Part shown: one piece after another, positions 1 through 9,486 of the stretch
How positions within the stretch are numbered: the stretch's first letter is position 1
Layout: every line of letters begins with the position of its first letter
Source: Hyphomicrobiales bacterium
GTDB taxonomy: Bacteria; Pseudomonadota; Alphaproteobacteria; Rhizobiales; Rhizobiaceae
DNA length: 64,000 nucleotides
Assembly: GCA_900465915.1 (NCBI GenBank)
Contig: UBKJ01000003.1
Span: 188,144 to 252,143, forward strand
Direction: 5' to 3'
Notes under the pieces: model-generated
The model's input: only the letters and a program-made list of their open reading frames with translations
The model's database searches: none
What the model was told of the DNA's origin: nothing
Position numbers and translations under genes: made by a program

Positions 1-1
1 C

Positions 2-277
2 GCCGGAAGCAAAGGGGCGATCGATTCCCTGACGATCGGCCTCGCCAAGGAAGTCGGGCCCGAAGGCGTTCGCGTCAACGCCGTGCGTCCCGGCCTCATC
101 GAGACCGAGCTGCATGAAAGCGGGGGGCAGCCCGACAGGGTGGCGCGCCTGGGATCGTCCGCCCCGCTGGGCCGGGCGGGCCGGGCGTCCGAAGTCGCCG
201 AGGCGGTGATCTGGCTTCTCGACGACCGCTCGTCCTATGTGACGGGCTCTATTCTGGACGTCGCCGGCGGCCGTTAA
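2..277 (+). CDS. SDR family oxidoreductase, C-terminal part (5' end outside window)
   Basis: This is the last ~91 codons of a classical short-chain dehydrogenase/reductase, an NAD(P)-dependent cytosolic oxidoreductase. The visible part opens at AGSKGA, where K is the Lys of the YxxxK catalytic motif (its Tyr lies upstream of the window). It continues through the conserved VRVNAVRPGLIETE segment and ends in the usual YVTGSILDVAGG C-terminus, which builds the Rossmann core and active-site lid. The substrate cannot be told. A hairpin terminator follows. Gene identity at family level is clear; the function is open. Confidence 0.9.
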   Translation, partial: AGSKGAIDSLTIGLAKEVGPEGVRVNAVRPGLIETELHESGGQPDRVARLGSSAPLGRAGRASEVAEAVIWLLDDRSSYVTGSILDVAGGR

Positions 278-306
278 TCGGCGGCGCTTGAGCCATCGGC
301 TGCGCC

Positions 307-345
307 AACGCCCCTTCCTGCTGTCATCAGGGAGGGGCGTTTCCA
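307..345 (+). terminator. Rho-independent terminator
   Basis: Arms AACGCCCCTTCCTG (307-320) and CAGGGAGGGGCGTT (328-341) pair with one G-U and enclose a 7-base loop; a short T run follows. It lies between the SDR gene and the 3' end of the convergent GntR gene, so it can serve the plus strand and perhaps both. Confidence 0.7.
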
Positions 346-406
346 TATCGCATGTTTGGATCTGCAAAGTTAAGCGTCGTTTCCCGATAGTCCGGGCGCG
401 CTTCGA

Positions 407-1138
407 CTAGCGTATGCTGTAGACGTTGATCTCGATATCCCCGACGAGCAGGTCGGGCTGCTTTTCACGCAGGATTCCGATCGACGAAAATGTGCTGTCG
501 AGCTGGAGCTGGAAGGCGTGGGCGGCTCCGTCTTCGTCGCGTTTCTTCAACTGGTCATAGATCGTCGAATGCTCGTCGAAGACCGTGGAGTAATGCCCTT
601 CCAGCGGAAAGGCCTGACGACGCACGCGGTCCAACTGTCCCGTTGCGTTGTGGATGGTTTGCCATGCGTCGGGAAAGCCCGCGCAGGCGCAGATAAGCTG
701 ATGAAACTCGTTGTCCAGCGCGAAAAACTCGTCGACGTCCTCGCGGCTGGCCGCGGCCTTCTGCTTGAACAGCGCCAGCTCGAAATCCTTCTCGAATTCC
801 GGCTTGAAGTTCCGGGCCGCGAGCCGGGTGAGGCGCATCTCCAGCGTGTCCCGGACAAGCTGGCCCTGAAGGACTTCCCGGACGACGATCTTGTTCACGA
901 AGGTCCCGTCGCTCGGCGCGATCTTGATCAGGCTTTCCTTGGCGAGCTGGATGATGGCTTCCCGCAGCGGCGTGCGGGAGATGCCCAGCTGGGCGCAAAT
1001 GTCTTTTTCGACGATCGGACTGTCCGGCGGCAACCGCAGCGATATGATCGCGCCGCGCAGAAGCTCATACACCTGCGCCGCCTTGGACGTCCGGCCGTCT
1101 AGCTGGTCCGGGTTGAATAGGACGGGAAACGAATCCAC
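407..1138 (-). CDS. GntR family (FCD-type) transcriptional regulator
   Basis: A 243-residue DNA-binding regulator, inferred to control the divergent catabolic operon. I place the start at the GTG at 1138 because AAGGGG lies just upstream; a longer reading frame runs through the promoter and is unlikely. Residues ~18-85 form the winged helix (ISRTPLREAI recognition region). The rest is an all-helical FCD effector domain with the DNEFHQL motif and later His residues that usually bind metal or carboxylate ligands. Two copies of ATATACCAATA lie in the 170-bp divergent gap and are good candidates for its operators. The effector is unknown. Confidence 0.88.
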   Translation of the reverse strand: MDSFPVLFNPDQLDGRTSKAAQVYELLRGAIISLRLPPDSPIVEKDICAQLGISRTPLREAIIQLAKESLIKIAPSDGTFVNKIVVREVLQGQLVRDTLEMRLTRLAARNFKPEFEKDFELALFKQKAAASREDVDEFFALDNEFHQLICACAGFPDAWQTIHNATGQLDRVRRQAFPLEGHYSTVFDEHSTIYDQLKKRDEDGAAHAFQLQLDSTFSSIGILREKQPDLLVGDIEINVYSIR

Positions 1139-1188
1139 TGCTGCCCCTTTGATTCGGTTCGGGCCGGCCGTTGCCGGCCCATGGTTCG

Positions 1189-1199
1189 ATATACCAATA
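1189..1199. promoter_or_regulatory. Putative GntR operator, copy 1
   Basis: ATATACCAATA, identical to the copy at 1268-1278 and 79 bp from it. It lies about 50 bp before the GTG of the GntR gene, consistent with autoregulation. The TTGGTATA-like core (reverse strand) resembles operators known for FadR/VanR-type GntR proteins. Confidence 0.5.
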
Positions 1200-1267
1200 C
1201 ATAGGAAGCCGAGGGAGAGCAATTCCGGCGAAATTTCCGGTCTGTGGCTCTTGCATTCAAAATATTT

Positions 1268-1278
1268 ATATACCAATA
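1268..1278. promoter_or_regulatory. Putative GntR operator, copy 2
   Basis: The second exact copy of ATATACCAATA lies in a very AT-rich stretch about 30 bp before the phosphotransferase ATG, where a promoter -10 region or transcription start would be expected. A regulator bound here would block the catabolic operon. Confidence 0.5.
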
Positions 1279-1308
1279 TATTGCTATATCAGTCGAAGGG
1301 AATCTTGC

Positions 1309-2364
1309 ATGGCGGCCCCTCAAACCGCATCGATGAAGCCGGACATGGCGGTGCGCCACGAATTGCTCACGCCCGACGAGGCGGTCGAGATCGCGCGTCG
1401 CTTTTATGGGCTTCCCGCATCGGCGCATCGCCTGTCCGGAGAGAAGGACAGCAATTTTCGCCTGGATGCGGCGGGAGGGGCGCAATATCTGCTCAAGGCG
1501 GTCAATCCGGGCGAGGACGCCGCGGTCATCAACATGCATACATGCGCGCTGCGGCACGTCGCGCTGCGCGATCCGGAAATGCCGGTGCAGCGGATCGTGC
1601 CGACGCTGCAAGGCGAACCGGAATTTCGCCTCGACCGCGGACGCGCCGATCAGCGGACCGTCCGGCTCGTGACCTATGTCCGCGGCGCGCTGCAGCGCAA
1701 GTCCAGGCAGACGCCCGCGCAGCGCCGCAACGCCGGCGTCATGCTGGGCCGGCTGCAGGATGCGCTCGCCGACTTCCGCCATCCGGCGGAGGATCATTTT
1801 TCGATGTGGGACATGAAGAACGCGCCCTCGCTGAAGGCGATGCTCGCGGACCTCGAGGCGGGCGAAAAGCGCGCCGAACTGGCCGCCTGGCTCGACCGTT
1901 TCGCCGACGAGGTGCTCTCCGATCTGGGCGACCTGCGTTCGCAGGTGGTCCATAACGACCTCAACAGCGACAATATCGTCGTCGATCCCGACAACACGGA
2001 CGAGATCGTCGGCGTCATCGATTTCGGCGACATGGTCCGGACCCCGGTTCTGTTCGACGTCGCCGTCGCCGCCGCCTACCAGGCGACCGACGCCGACGAT
2101 CCGCTTCAGGCGGCGATCGATTTCATCCGCGGCTTCCACAGCCGCCGCCCCTTGCTCGGCCAGGAGATCGGCCTGCTGTTCACCGCCATCGTCGCGCGGA
2201 TGGTGATGCGGATCGCGATCACCGAATGGCGCGCGGTGCGCTTTCCCGAGAACCGGGCCTACATCCTGCGCAACACGCCCCAGGCGTGGCTGCAATTTCA
2301 TCGTCTCGCCGCGGTCCCGCCCGCGGACGCGACGGACGCCATCGCCCGCGCCTTGTCCGTTTAG
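1309..2364 (+). CDS. APH-family phosphotransferase, hydroxylysine-kinase-like
   Basis: A 351-residue small-molecule kinase of the aminoglycoside/choline phosphotransferase fold. The ATG at 1309 has GAAGGG eight bases upstream. The Brenner-type catalytic motif H215-N-D217-L-N-S-D-N222 and the metal-binding D238-F-G-D241 motif are both present. Its overall layout resembles hydroxylysine kinase (AGPHD1), and the next gene encodes the matching AGXT2L-type enzyme. I therefore infer phosphorylation of a hydroxylated amine or amino acid that is then eliminated by the lyase, rather than antibiotic resistance. First gene of the operon, 9 bp before the PLP gene. Confidence 0.82.
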   Translation: MAAPQTASMKPDMAVRHELLTPDEAVEIARRFYGLPASAHRLSGEKDSNFRLDAAGGAQYLLKAVNPGEDAAVINMHTCALRHVALRDPEMPVQRIVPTLQGEPEFRLDRGRADQRTVRLVTYVRGALQRKSRQTPAQRRNAGVMLGRLQDALADFRHPAEDHFSMWDMKNAPSLKAMLADLEAGEKRAELAAWLDRFADEVLSDLGDLRSQVVHNDLNSDNIVVDPDNTDEIVGVIDFGDMVRTPVLFDVAVAAAYQATDADDPLQAAIDFIRGFHSRRPLLGQEIGLLFTAIVARMVMRIAITEWRAVRFPENRAYILRNTPQAWLQFHRLAAVPPADATDAIARALSV

Positions 2365-2373
2365 GAGAACCTC

Positions 2374-3705
2374 ATGTCCTCGTCAGCAACAGCCTATATG
2401 ATCAACGGGTTCGACCCGAGCACCGCGGACCGCCTGTCCGCCGAGGAGCAGGACCTCGTCGCGCGCCGCCGCAGGCTGCTGGGTCCGTCCTACAAGCTCT
2501 TTTACGAGCATCCCGTCCATGTCGTCCGGTCGGAGGGCGTCTGGCTCTACGGTCCGGCGGGCGAGGCCTATCTCGACGTCTACAACAACGTGCCTTCCGT
2601 CGGGCATTGCCACCCACGCGTCGTCGAGGCGATCGCCAGGCAGTCCGCGGTCCTCAACACGCATACGCGCTATCTGCACGATTCGATCCTGAAATATTCC
2701 GAGGACCTGCTCGCGACCTATCCGGCCGAGATCGGCAACGTCATGTACACCTGCACCGGCAGCGAGGCGGTGGACCTCGCGCTGCGGATCGCCCGCCACC
2801 ACACGGGCGGAACGGGCGTCGTCGTGACGAGAAACGCCTATCACGGCCTGACGACGGCGGTGGTGGAGATATCGCCTTCCATGGGGCCGAACGTTCCGCT
2901 CGGCCAGCACGTCTATGTGGTCGATCCGCCGGAGAGCTATCGGGACGAGGGAGACCTCGGCGAATTGTTCGCGGAGCGGGTCGCCGGGGCGATCCGCGAC
3001 ATGAACCGTCACGGGATCAAGCTCGCGGCCTTCATCGCCGACGGCATTTTCTCGACCGACGGCATCCTGACGGAGCCCGCTGGCTTCCTTGCAAAAGCGG
3101 TCGAAACGGTCCGCGCCGCCGGCGGCCTCTACATCGCCGACGAGGTGCAGCCCGGTTTCGGCCGCACGGGTGGCCATTGGTGGGGCTTTCAGCGCCATGG
3201 CGTGGTTCCCGATCTCGCGGTCATGGGCAAGCCGATGGGCAACGGCATGCCCATCGCCGGCGTCGCGGCGAAGCCGGAAATATTGGAGCGCTTCGGGACG
3301 GATATCCGCTATTTCAACACGTTCGCGGCCAACACGGTTTCCATCGCGGCGGCGCAAGCCGTTCTCGACGTCATCAAGGACGAGCGGCTGATGGAGAACG
3401 CCGTCACGGTGGGCGATCATATGATCGCCGGCATGCGGCGGCTTCAGGACAGGTTCGCCTGCATCGGCGACGTGCGCGGCGCCGGGCTTTTCCTCGCCGT
3501 GGAGTTTGTCAGGGACCGTGCGACGAAGGAGCATGACGGCGCGACGTCCCTGCGGGTCGTCAACGCCCTGCGCGAAAGGCGCATCCTGATCAGCGCCTCC
3601 GGCTCGACCGGCAACGTGCTCAAGATACGGCCGCCGCTGCCTTTCCAAATCCGGGAAGCCGATATTTTTCTCGACGCTCTCGGCGATGTCCTCGCCGAGC
3701 TTTAG
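2374..3705 (+). CDS. Class III PLP enzyme of the AGXT2L (phospho-lyase/aminotransferase) type
   Basis: A 443-residue PLP-dependent fold type I enzyme. The YNNVPSVGHCHP and LNTHTRYLHD segments are characteristic of AGXT2-like proteins, which include ethanolamine-phosphate and 5-phosphohydroxylysine phospho-lyases. D256 in IADEVQPG contacts the PLP pyridine nitrogen and K286 in MGKPMGNG is the Schiff-base lysine. Because a kinase of the matching family precedes it, I favour phospho-lyase activity giving an aldehyde plus phosphate and ammonia. An ordinary omega-aminotransferase is the alternative. Confidence 0.85.
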   Translation: MSSSATAYMINGFDPSTADRLSAEEQDLVARRRRLLGPSYKLFYEHPVHVVRSEGVWLYGPAGEAYLDVYNNVPSVGHCHPRVVEAIARQSAVLNTHTRYLHDSILKYSEDLLATYPAEIGNVMYTCTGSEAVDLALRIARHHTGGTGVVVTRNAYHGLTTAVVEISPSMGPNVPLGQHVYVVDPPESYRDEGDLGELFAERVAGAIRDMNRHGIKLAAFIADGIFSTDGILTEPAGFLAKAVETVRAAGGLYIADEVQPGFGRTGGHWWGFQRHGVVPDLAVMGKPMGNGMPIAGVAAKPEILERFGTDIRYFNTFAANTVSIAAAQAVLDVIKDERLMENAVTVGDHMIAGMRRLQDRFACIGDVRGAGLFLAVEFVRDRATKEHDGATSLRVVNALRERRILISASGSTGNVLKIRPPLPFQIREADIFLDALGDVLAEL

Positions 3706-3747
3706 CCGCGCCGGTCCGGCGACAATCACCATAAAAGGGGAAATAAG

Positions 3748-4512
3748 ATGAAACTGACATACGCAACCATCGCCGCGATCATGGCGGCGGCCTTCGCCTC
3801 GTCCGCCGCCGCGCAGGGCGGAAAGGTCAAGATCGCCACCGAAGGCGTCTATCCGCCCTTCAACTACATAGAGGGCGGCAAGCTGACCGGCTTCGACGTC
3901 GACATCGCCAACGCGCTCTGCGCCAAGGCGAAGCTCGATTGCGAGATCGTCACCCAGGATTGGGACGGCATGATCCCGGGGCTCCTGGCGGGCAAATACG
4001 ACGCCATCGTCGCCTCGATGGCGATCACCGAGGAGCGCAAGCAGAAGGTCGATTTTTCGGCTCCTTATTATAATACGCCGGCTAAATTCATGGCTTCGAA
4101 GGAGGAGGCCATCAAGGACGTGTCGCCGTCGGCGCTGGCCGGCAAGACCGTGGGCGTGCAGGGCTCGACGAGCCAGGCGAAGCTGCTCGAGGACAAATAC
4201 CCCAACGTCGTCGTCAAGACCTATACGGCCGTGGACGACGCCAGCGCGGATCTGGCGGCGGGTCGGGTCGATCTCGTCTTCTCCGACAAGGTGCTTCTCG
4301 ACGCCTGGCTCAAGAAATCCAGCGACGCGGCCTGCTGCGAGCTCGTCGGCGAGGACGTGCGCGATCCCGCGCTCGGAATCGGCAAGGGCGTCGCCGTCAA
4401 TAAGAACAATCCCGAGCTCCTGGCCAAGTTCAACGCGGCCCTGAAGGAAATACTGCAAGACGGAACCTACAAGGCGATCAACGACAAATATTTCGCCTTC
4501 TCGATCTATTGA
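3748..4512 (+). CDS. Amino acid ABC transporter substrate-binding protein (family 3)
   Basis: A 254-residue periplasmic solute receptor of the LAO/HisJ type. A Sec signal peptide (MKLTYATIAAIMAAAFASSAAAQ) is followed by KIATEGVYPPFNYIE and GFDVDIANALCAKAK, typical of family 3. YDAIVASMAITEERKQKVDFSAPYY is the hinge and ligand-pocket region. The AAAAGGGGAAATAAG leader gives a strong ribosome site. It delivers the ligand to the two permeases and ATPase that follow. A long hairpin after the stop probably protects this transcript end. The ligand is probably a cationic or polar amino acid, but the sequence does not prove it. Confidence 0.92.
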   Translation: MKLTYATIAAIMAAAFASSAAAQGGKVKIATEGVYPPFNYIEGGKLTGFDVDIANALCAKAKLDCEIVTQDWDGMIPGLLAGKYDAIVASMAITEERKQKVDFSAPYYNTPAKFMASKEEAIKDVSPSALAGKTVGVQGSTSQAKLLEDKYPNVVVKTYTAVDDASADLAAGRVDLVFSDKVLLDAWLKKSSDAACCELVGEDVRDPALGIGKGVAVNKNNPELLAKFNAALKEILQDGTYKAINDKYFAFSIY

Positions 4513-4525
4513 CGCCCTTTCGCCG

Positions 4526-4550
4526 CCGCCGGCCCCGCGCGGGCCGGCGG
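4526..4550 (+). other. Intercistronic hairpin after the binding-protein gene
   Basis: CCGCCGGCCC (4526-4535) pairs perfectly with GGGCCGGCGG (4541-4550) around a 5-base loop, without a T tract. It probably stabilises the binding-protein mRNA or partly attenuates downstream genes, which would favour excess receptor over membrane subunits. Confidence 0.55.
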
Positions 4551-4573
4551 TTCTCACGCTTTTGGAGAACGAC

Positions 4574-5281
4574 GTGGATATTCTACGCCTTCTATCTCTT
4601 GGGCCGGACGGCTGGGGCAGCCAAATTCTGTCGGGTCTGTGGCTCACCCTGCGCCTGGCGGTCGCCACCCTGCCGCTCGGCCTGGCTTTCGGGCTGCTGC
4701 TGGCGCTGGCGATCAACAGCGGGTCGGCCTGGCTCTCCCGCCTGGCGACCGCGTTCGCGACCGTCTTCCGCGCGCTGCCGGAGCTGCTGACGCTGTTCAT
4801 CATTTATTACGGCGGGCAGATCGTCTTGCAGAAGCTCATGTCCGCCTTGACGGGCGAGCCGATGCTGGAGCTGAGCGGCTTCGCGGCGGGCATGCTGGCG
4901 CTCGGCGTCGTTTTCGCCTCCTTCGCCTCGGAGATCTTCGTCGCGGGCATGCGCGCCGTGCCGCGCGGCCAGCACGAGGCGGCCGCCGCGCTCGGCCTTT
5001 CGCACCGGCGGACCTTCATCAGCGTGATCCTGCCGCAGCTCTTCCGGCTGACGCTGCCGGGACTGGGCAATCTCTGGTTCGTCCTCTTGAAGGACACGTC
5101 CCTCGTCTCGATCATCTCGCTCAGCGACCTGATGCGACAGACGCAGCTCGCCGTGGCGAACACCAAGGAGCCCCTGTTCTTCTACGCGGTGACCTGCCTC
5201 ATCTATCTCGTCGTTTCGCTGGTTTCCTCCATGATCGTCGGATGGCTGGAATCGAGGGCCAACAGGGGGATCGCGCGATGA
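4574..5281 (+). CDS. Amino acid ABC transporter permease (HisM/HisQ type)
   Basis: A 235-residue inner-membrane subunit. I chose the GTG at 4574 because GGAG lies six bases upstream; a TTG four codons earlier overlaps that ribosome site. It has about five hydrophobic helices and the cytoplasmic EAA loop ([23 protein letters not shown]), which docks on the ATPase. The stop overlaps the start of the second permease (ATGA), so the two are probably translationally coupled and form a heterodimer. Confidence 0.92.
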   Translation: MDILRLLSLGPDGWGSQILSGLWLTLRLAVATLPLGLAFGLLLALAINSGSAWLSRLATAFATVFRALPELLTLFIIYYGGQIVLQKLMSALTGEPMLELSGFAAGMLALGVVFASFASEIFVAGMRAVPRGQHEAAAALGLSHRRTFISVILPQLFRLTLPGLGNLWFVLLKDTSLVSIISLSDLMRQTQLAVANTKEPLFFYAVTCLIYLVVSLVSSMIVGWLESRANRGIAR

Positions 5282-5975
5282 TCAATATCGACCTTCTCCT
5301 GCATTACGGGCCCAAGATCCTGGCCGGCCTGGTCGTGACGCTGAAGCTGGTGCTGGTTTCGGCCGCCATCGGCGCGACGCTGGCCTTGCCGCTCGCCTTG
5401 ATGCGCAACAGCGCCAATCTCCTCCTTTCCGCCGTCGCGCGCGGCTATATCGTGTTCTTCCGCGGAACGCCGCTGCTCGGCCAGGTCTTCCTGGTCTATT
5501 TCGGAGCCGGGCAGCTGCGCGGGGCGCTGGCCGAGATGGGAATCTGGTGGTTCTTCCGCGACGCCTATCTCTGCGCGCTCTTCGCCTTCACGCTGAACAC
5601 CACCGCCTACCAGGCCGAGATTCTGCGCGGCGCCCTGTCCTCCCTGCCGCGCGGACAGCGGGAGGCGGCGGAGGCGCTCGGGCTTTCCCGGACGACGACG
5701 CTGTTCCGGGTGCTGCTGCCGCAGGCGCTGATCCTCGCCCTCAGGCCGCTCGGAAACGAGCTGATCCTTTCGCTCAAGGCCTCAGCTTTGGCGAGCGTCA
5801 TCACCGTGCCCGAGATGATGCAGGCCACGAAGCTCGCCTTCTCCCAGACATTCGAATTTCAGGTCTATCTCTGGGCGGCCGCTCTCTATCTCGTGATGGT
5901 GGAGACGATCCGGCGCATCTGGAACCGCATGGAGCGGCTCCTGACCCGTCATCTGCATTTTCAAGGAAAGCGCCC

Positions 5976-5979
<4 letters not shown>
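5278..5979 (+). CDS. Amino acid ABC transporter permease, second subunit
   Basis: A 233-residue HisM/GlnP-type permease. It carries [13 protein letters not shown] in the early membrane region and an EAA loop [19 protein letters not shown]. It overlaps the preceding permease and the following ATPase gene by ATGA at both ends. Having two permeases distinguishes this importer from the three other amino acid ABC systems in the window, each of which has a single permease gene. Confidence 0.92.
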
Positions 5980-6719
<740 letters not shown>

Positions 6720-6749
6720 TCGGCCGCAATTCGCTTTTGGGAGACGTCC

Positions 6750-7865
6750 ATGAAAATAACCGCCGCAGAAGTCATCCTCGTCGAGGTTCCGTTCGCCCTG
6801 CGCGGCACCGGCGTCGGCATCATGCCCACGGCCTGGAACAGCCTTGAATTCGCGCTGGTGCGGCTTGAGGACGAGCTCGGCAATATCGGCTGGGGCGAAG
6901 GCTTCGGATATTCGCTGATCGACGCCACCAAATCCGTGATCGACCGCCTGATCCTGCCGTCGCTGGTCGGGGCGGAGATCGACGACATTCCCGCCTGGAA
7001 CGCCAGGACGCAGCGCCAGCTGCATATGTTCGGCCGTTATGGGGTGACGATTTTCGCGATTTCCGGCGTTGATATCGCGCTCTGGGACCTGGCGGCCAAG
7101 CGCGCCGGCAAGCCGCTCTATGCGCTGCTGGCCGGGAAGGGTGAGGTTCGTCGCCAGATTCCCTTCTACGCCAGCCTCGTGCGCTATGCGGAGGAAGAGC
7201 TCGTGGCGGACGCCTCGCGGGAGGTGCTGAACGCCGGCTTCCGCCGCATCAAGCTGCACGAGATCGCCCTGCCGGCCATATGGGCGTCGCGCCGGACGGT
7301 GGGCGACGCGACCGACATCTGCGTCGACGTGAATTGCGCCTGGTCCGTCGATTTCGTCGAAGCGAACCGGAAGGAGCTCGACGCGCTGCAACTGACCTGG
7401 CTCGAGGAGCCGATCTATCCGCCGGAGGATTTCACGGCGCTGAAAGCCCTGCGGGGGAAGGGGCTGAACATCGCCGCCGGAGAGAACTGGTGCACGAGCT
7501 TCCAGGTCGAGGAGGCGCTCAAGGCCGGCGCGGTCGATTATCTTCAGCCGAGCATGACTAAGGTCGGCGGCGTCTCCGAATATCTGAAGATCGTGGACCT
7601 GGCCGAGCGCCACGGCGCGACCCTCATGCCGCACTCGCCCTATTTCGGGCCGGGTTTCTACGCCTCGCTGCAAGTCGCCGCCGCCCGGCCGTCCATCACC
7701 GCTCTCGAATATAATTTCGTGCGTCCGGACGCATGGTTGGCCGATGTGGAGGGAATCCGCGACGGAGAACTGATCACGGCGTCGGACAGGCCGGGCATCG
7801 GCTTCGAGCCCGATCCGGACGTCATCAAAAAATATGGCCGCAGGCTTGGAAGGAGAGAATTGTGA
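6750..7865 (+). CDS. Enolase superfamily (mandelate racemase/muconate lactonizing) dehydratase-like enzyme
   Basis: A 371-residue member of the mandelate racemase branch, which abstracts the proton alpha to a carboxylate of sugar acids. Metal ligands are visible as D193 (VDVNC), E219 (LEEP) and E245 (AGENW). The acid/base residues are K168 in IKLHE and H295 in MPHSPYFGPG. The second residue of the usual KxK pair is His (K168-L-H170), so the exact reaction should not be copied from a neighbour family. With an HpcH aldolase and a uronate-dehydrogenase-like gene in the same operon, I infer sugar-acid dehydration. Confidence 0.85.
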   Translation: MKITAAEVILVEVPFALRGTGVGIMPTAWNSLEFALVRLEDELGNIGWGEGFGYSLIDATKSVIDRLILPSLVGAEIDDIPAWNARTQRQLHMFGRYGVTIFAISGVDIALWDLAAKRAGKPLYALLAGKGEVRRQIPFYASLVRYAEEELVADASREVLNAGFRRIKLHEIALPAIWASRRTVGDATDICVDVNCAWSVDFVEANRKELDALQLTWLEEPIYPPEDFTALKALRGKGLNIAAGENWCTSFQVEEALKAGAVDYLQPSMTKVGGVSEYLKIVDLAERHGATLMPHSPYFGPGFYASLQVAAARPSITALEYNFVRPDAWLADVEGIRDGELITASDRPGIGFEPDPDVIKKYGRRLGRREL

Positions 7866-8680
7866 AACCAAACGGCGTCAGGCGGATCTGGAGCGAGGGC
7901 GGCGGCGTCCTCAATGGCTGGCTTTCCGTCGCAAATTCGTTCACCGCCGAAATCGTGGCGGCGCAGGGCTATGACAGCGTCACGATCGATCTTCAGCACG
8001 GCGTCGTCGATTATCGGACGGCGGTGACGATGCTGCAGGGGATGGGATCGTCGCCGGCGACGCCGCTGGCGCGCGTTCCGTGGCTCGATCCCGCGATGAT
8101 CATGAAGGTCCTCGACGCCGGCGCCTATGGCGTCATCTGCCCGATGATCAACAGCCGAGAGGACGCCGAAAGGCTCGTCTCCTATGTGCGCTACCCTCCG
8201 CATGGCTGCCGCAGCTTCGGCCCCTCGCGCGCCGTTTTCTCCGCCGGCTCCGACTATGGCGAGCGCGCCGACGGCGAGGTGCTGTGCTTCGCCATGATCG
8301 AGACGCGGGAGGGCTTTGAAAACCTGGAAGCGATCGTTTCGACGCCCGGGCTCGACGCCGTCTATATCGGTCCGGCGGATCTGACTCTCGGGCTGACCGG
8401 CCGGACCTATCCGACCGGCTTCGACCGGGAGGAGCCCGAAATGGTCGAGGCGATCCAAACCATTCTCGCCGCCGCCCATCGCGCGGGCGTCAAGGCTGCG
8501 CTGCATTGCGGCTCGCCCGCCTACGCCGCCAAGGCCGTCGGATGGGGTTTCGACATGGTGACCATATCCAACGACGTCAGGCTGCTCGCGGGCGCGGCGG
8601 CGGCGAGCGTCGCATCCTATCGCTCGCTGACGTCCGCAGCGGCGCCGGCGCCCGCCCAACCCGCGAAGACGTCCTATTAG
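7862..8680 (+). CDS. HpcH/HpaI family class II aldolase
   Basis: A 272-residue TIM-barrel aldolase that splits 2-keto-3-deoxy acids into pyruvate (or a related oxo acid) and an aldehyde using a divalent metal. The GTG start overlaps the dehydratase stop (GTGA), with AGGAG six bases upstream. TIDLQHGVVDY carries the conserved His base, and AMIETREGFENLEAI and DAVYIGPADLTLGLG hold the Glu and Asp metal ligands. It is placed to cleave the keto-deoxy acid made by the preceding dehydratase. Confidence 0.88.
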   Translation: MKPNGVRRIWSEGGGVLNGWLSVANSFTAEIVAAQGYDSVTIDLQHGVVDYRTAVTMLQGMGSSPATPLARVPWLDPAMIMKVLDAGAYGVICPMINSREDAERLVSYVRYPPHGCRSFGPSRAVFSAGSDYGERADGEVLCFAMIETREGFENLEAIVSTPGLDAVYIGPADLTLGLTGRTYPTGFDREEPEMVEAIQTILAAAHRAGVKAALHCGSPAYAAKAVGWGFDMVTISNDVRLLAGAAAASVASYRSLTSAAAPAPAQPAKTSY

Positions 8681-8690
8681 GAGGGGCAAT

Positions 8691-9464
8691 ATGTCGGAGA
8701 AAGTCGAACCTTCCAAAATCATCGGGCACGGGCCGACCCGGCTGATCGCCGTCGCCGGCTGGATGGGCGACCATCGTCTTTTCGAGCCGATGGAGCCTTT
8801 CATCGACAAGGCGCGGTTCACGGTGGCGCTGCTCGACGCGCGCGGATATGGAGCCCGCCGGGACGCGGACGGGCCGTTCACCGTCGGGCGGATCGCCGGG
8901 GACATGCTCGCCTGCGCCGATGGGTTGGGCTGGGACCGCTTTCACCTTCTCGGCCATTCCATGGCCGGAATGTCGGCGCAGCGCGTTCTCGCGGACGCCC
9001 CGGATCGCGTCGAGTCCGCGATCCTGGTCGCGCCGGTTCCGGCGTCGGGCGCGCGGATCGATGCGGATCGCCGGAATCTCCTGATCGCCGCGACGACGGA
9101 CGCCGAAGCGCGCAAGCGCCTCATCGACGCCAATACGGGCCGGGTCCAGCCGGACGCATGGCTTTCGACGCTTCGGGACGTCAGCGTCGCCGGAACGCGG
9201 CCCGATGTGTTGCAGGCCTACATGCTTTCCTGGACCGGGCCGGGTTTCGAGGAGGAAATCGGCGATGTGCGGGTTCCCGTGCATGTCGTCATCGGGCGAC
9301 TCGACCCGGGCGCGTCCGAAACCCGCCTGCGGGACACCATAGGCGTCTGGTTCGGGAACGTGGAATTTACGGTCCTCGACGACTGCGGACATTATCCGAT
9401 GTGGGAGCGTCCCGAACAATTCCACAGCGCTCTCGTCGCCGGCCCGCTGGGCCGCGCCTCGTAA
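8691..9464 (+). CDS. Alpha/beta hydrolase
   Basis: A 257-residue alpha/beta hydrolase with nucleophile S90 in GHSMAG, an acid in the later strand region (GRLDPG) and the catalytic His in DDCGHYPMWERPEQF. The strong AGGAGGGG leader lies at the end of the aldolase gene. Substrates of this family cannot be predicted from motifs. In this operon, hydrolysis of a lactone made by the following dehydrogenase-like protein is one option, and ester or amide cleavage another. Confidence 0.8.
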   Translation: MSEKVEPSKIIGHGPTRLIAVAGWMGDHRLFEPMEPFIDKARFTVALLDARGYGARRDADGPFTVGRIAGDMLACADGLGWDRFHLLGHSMAGMSAQRVLADAPDRVESAILVAPVPASGARIDADRRNLLIAATTDAEARKRLIDANTGRVQPDAWLSTLRDVSVAGTRPDVLQAYMLSWTGPGFEEEIGDVRVPVHVVIGRLDPGASETRLRDTIGVWFGNVEFTVLDDCGHYPMWERPEQFHSALVAGPLGRAS

Positions 9465-9486
9465 TCACGCCCCGGAGGAGCGTTTC

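Noticed and set aside
1099..2301. Long minus-strand frame across the phosphotransferase gene
   Set aside because: Shadow of the kinase gene; it also runs through the operator region and lacks any domain.
1309..2364. Aminoglycoside resistance gene
   Set aside because: It shares the APH fold, but its operon partner and motif context fit a metabolic kinase; no resistance-type neighbours or mobile element are present.
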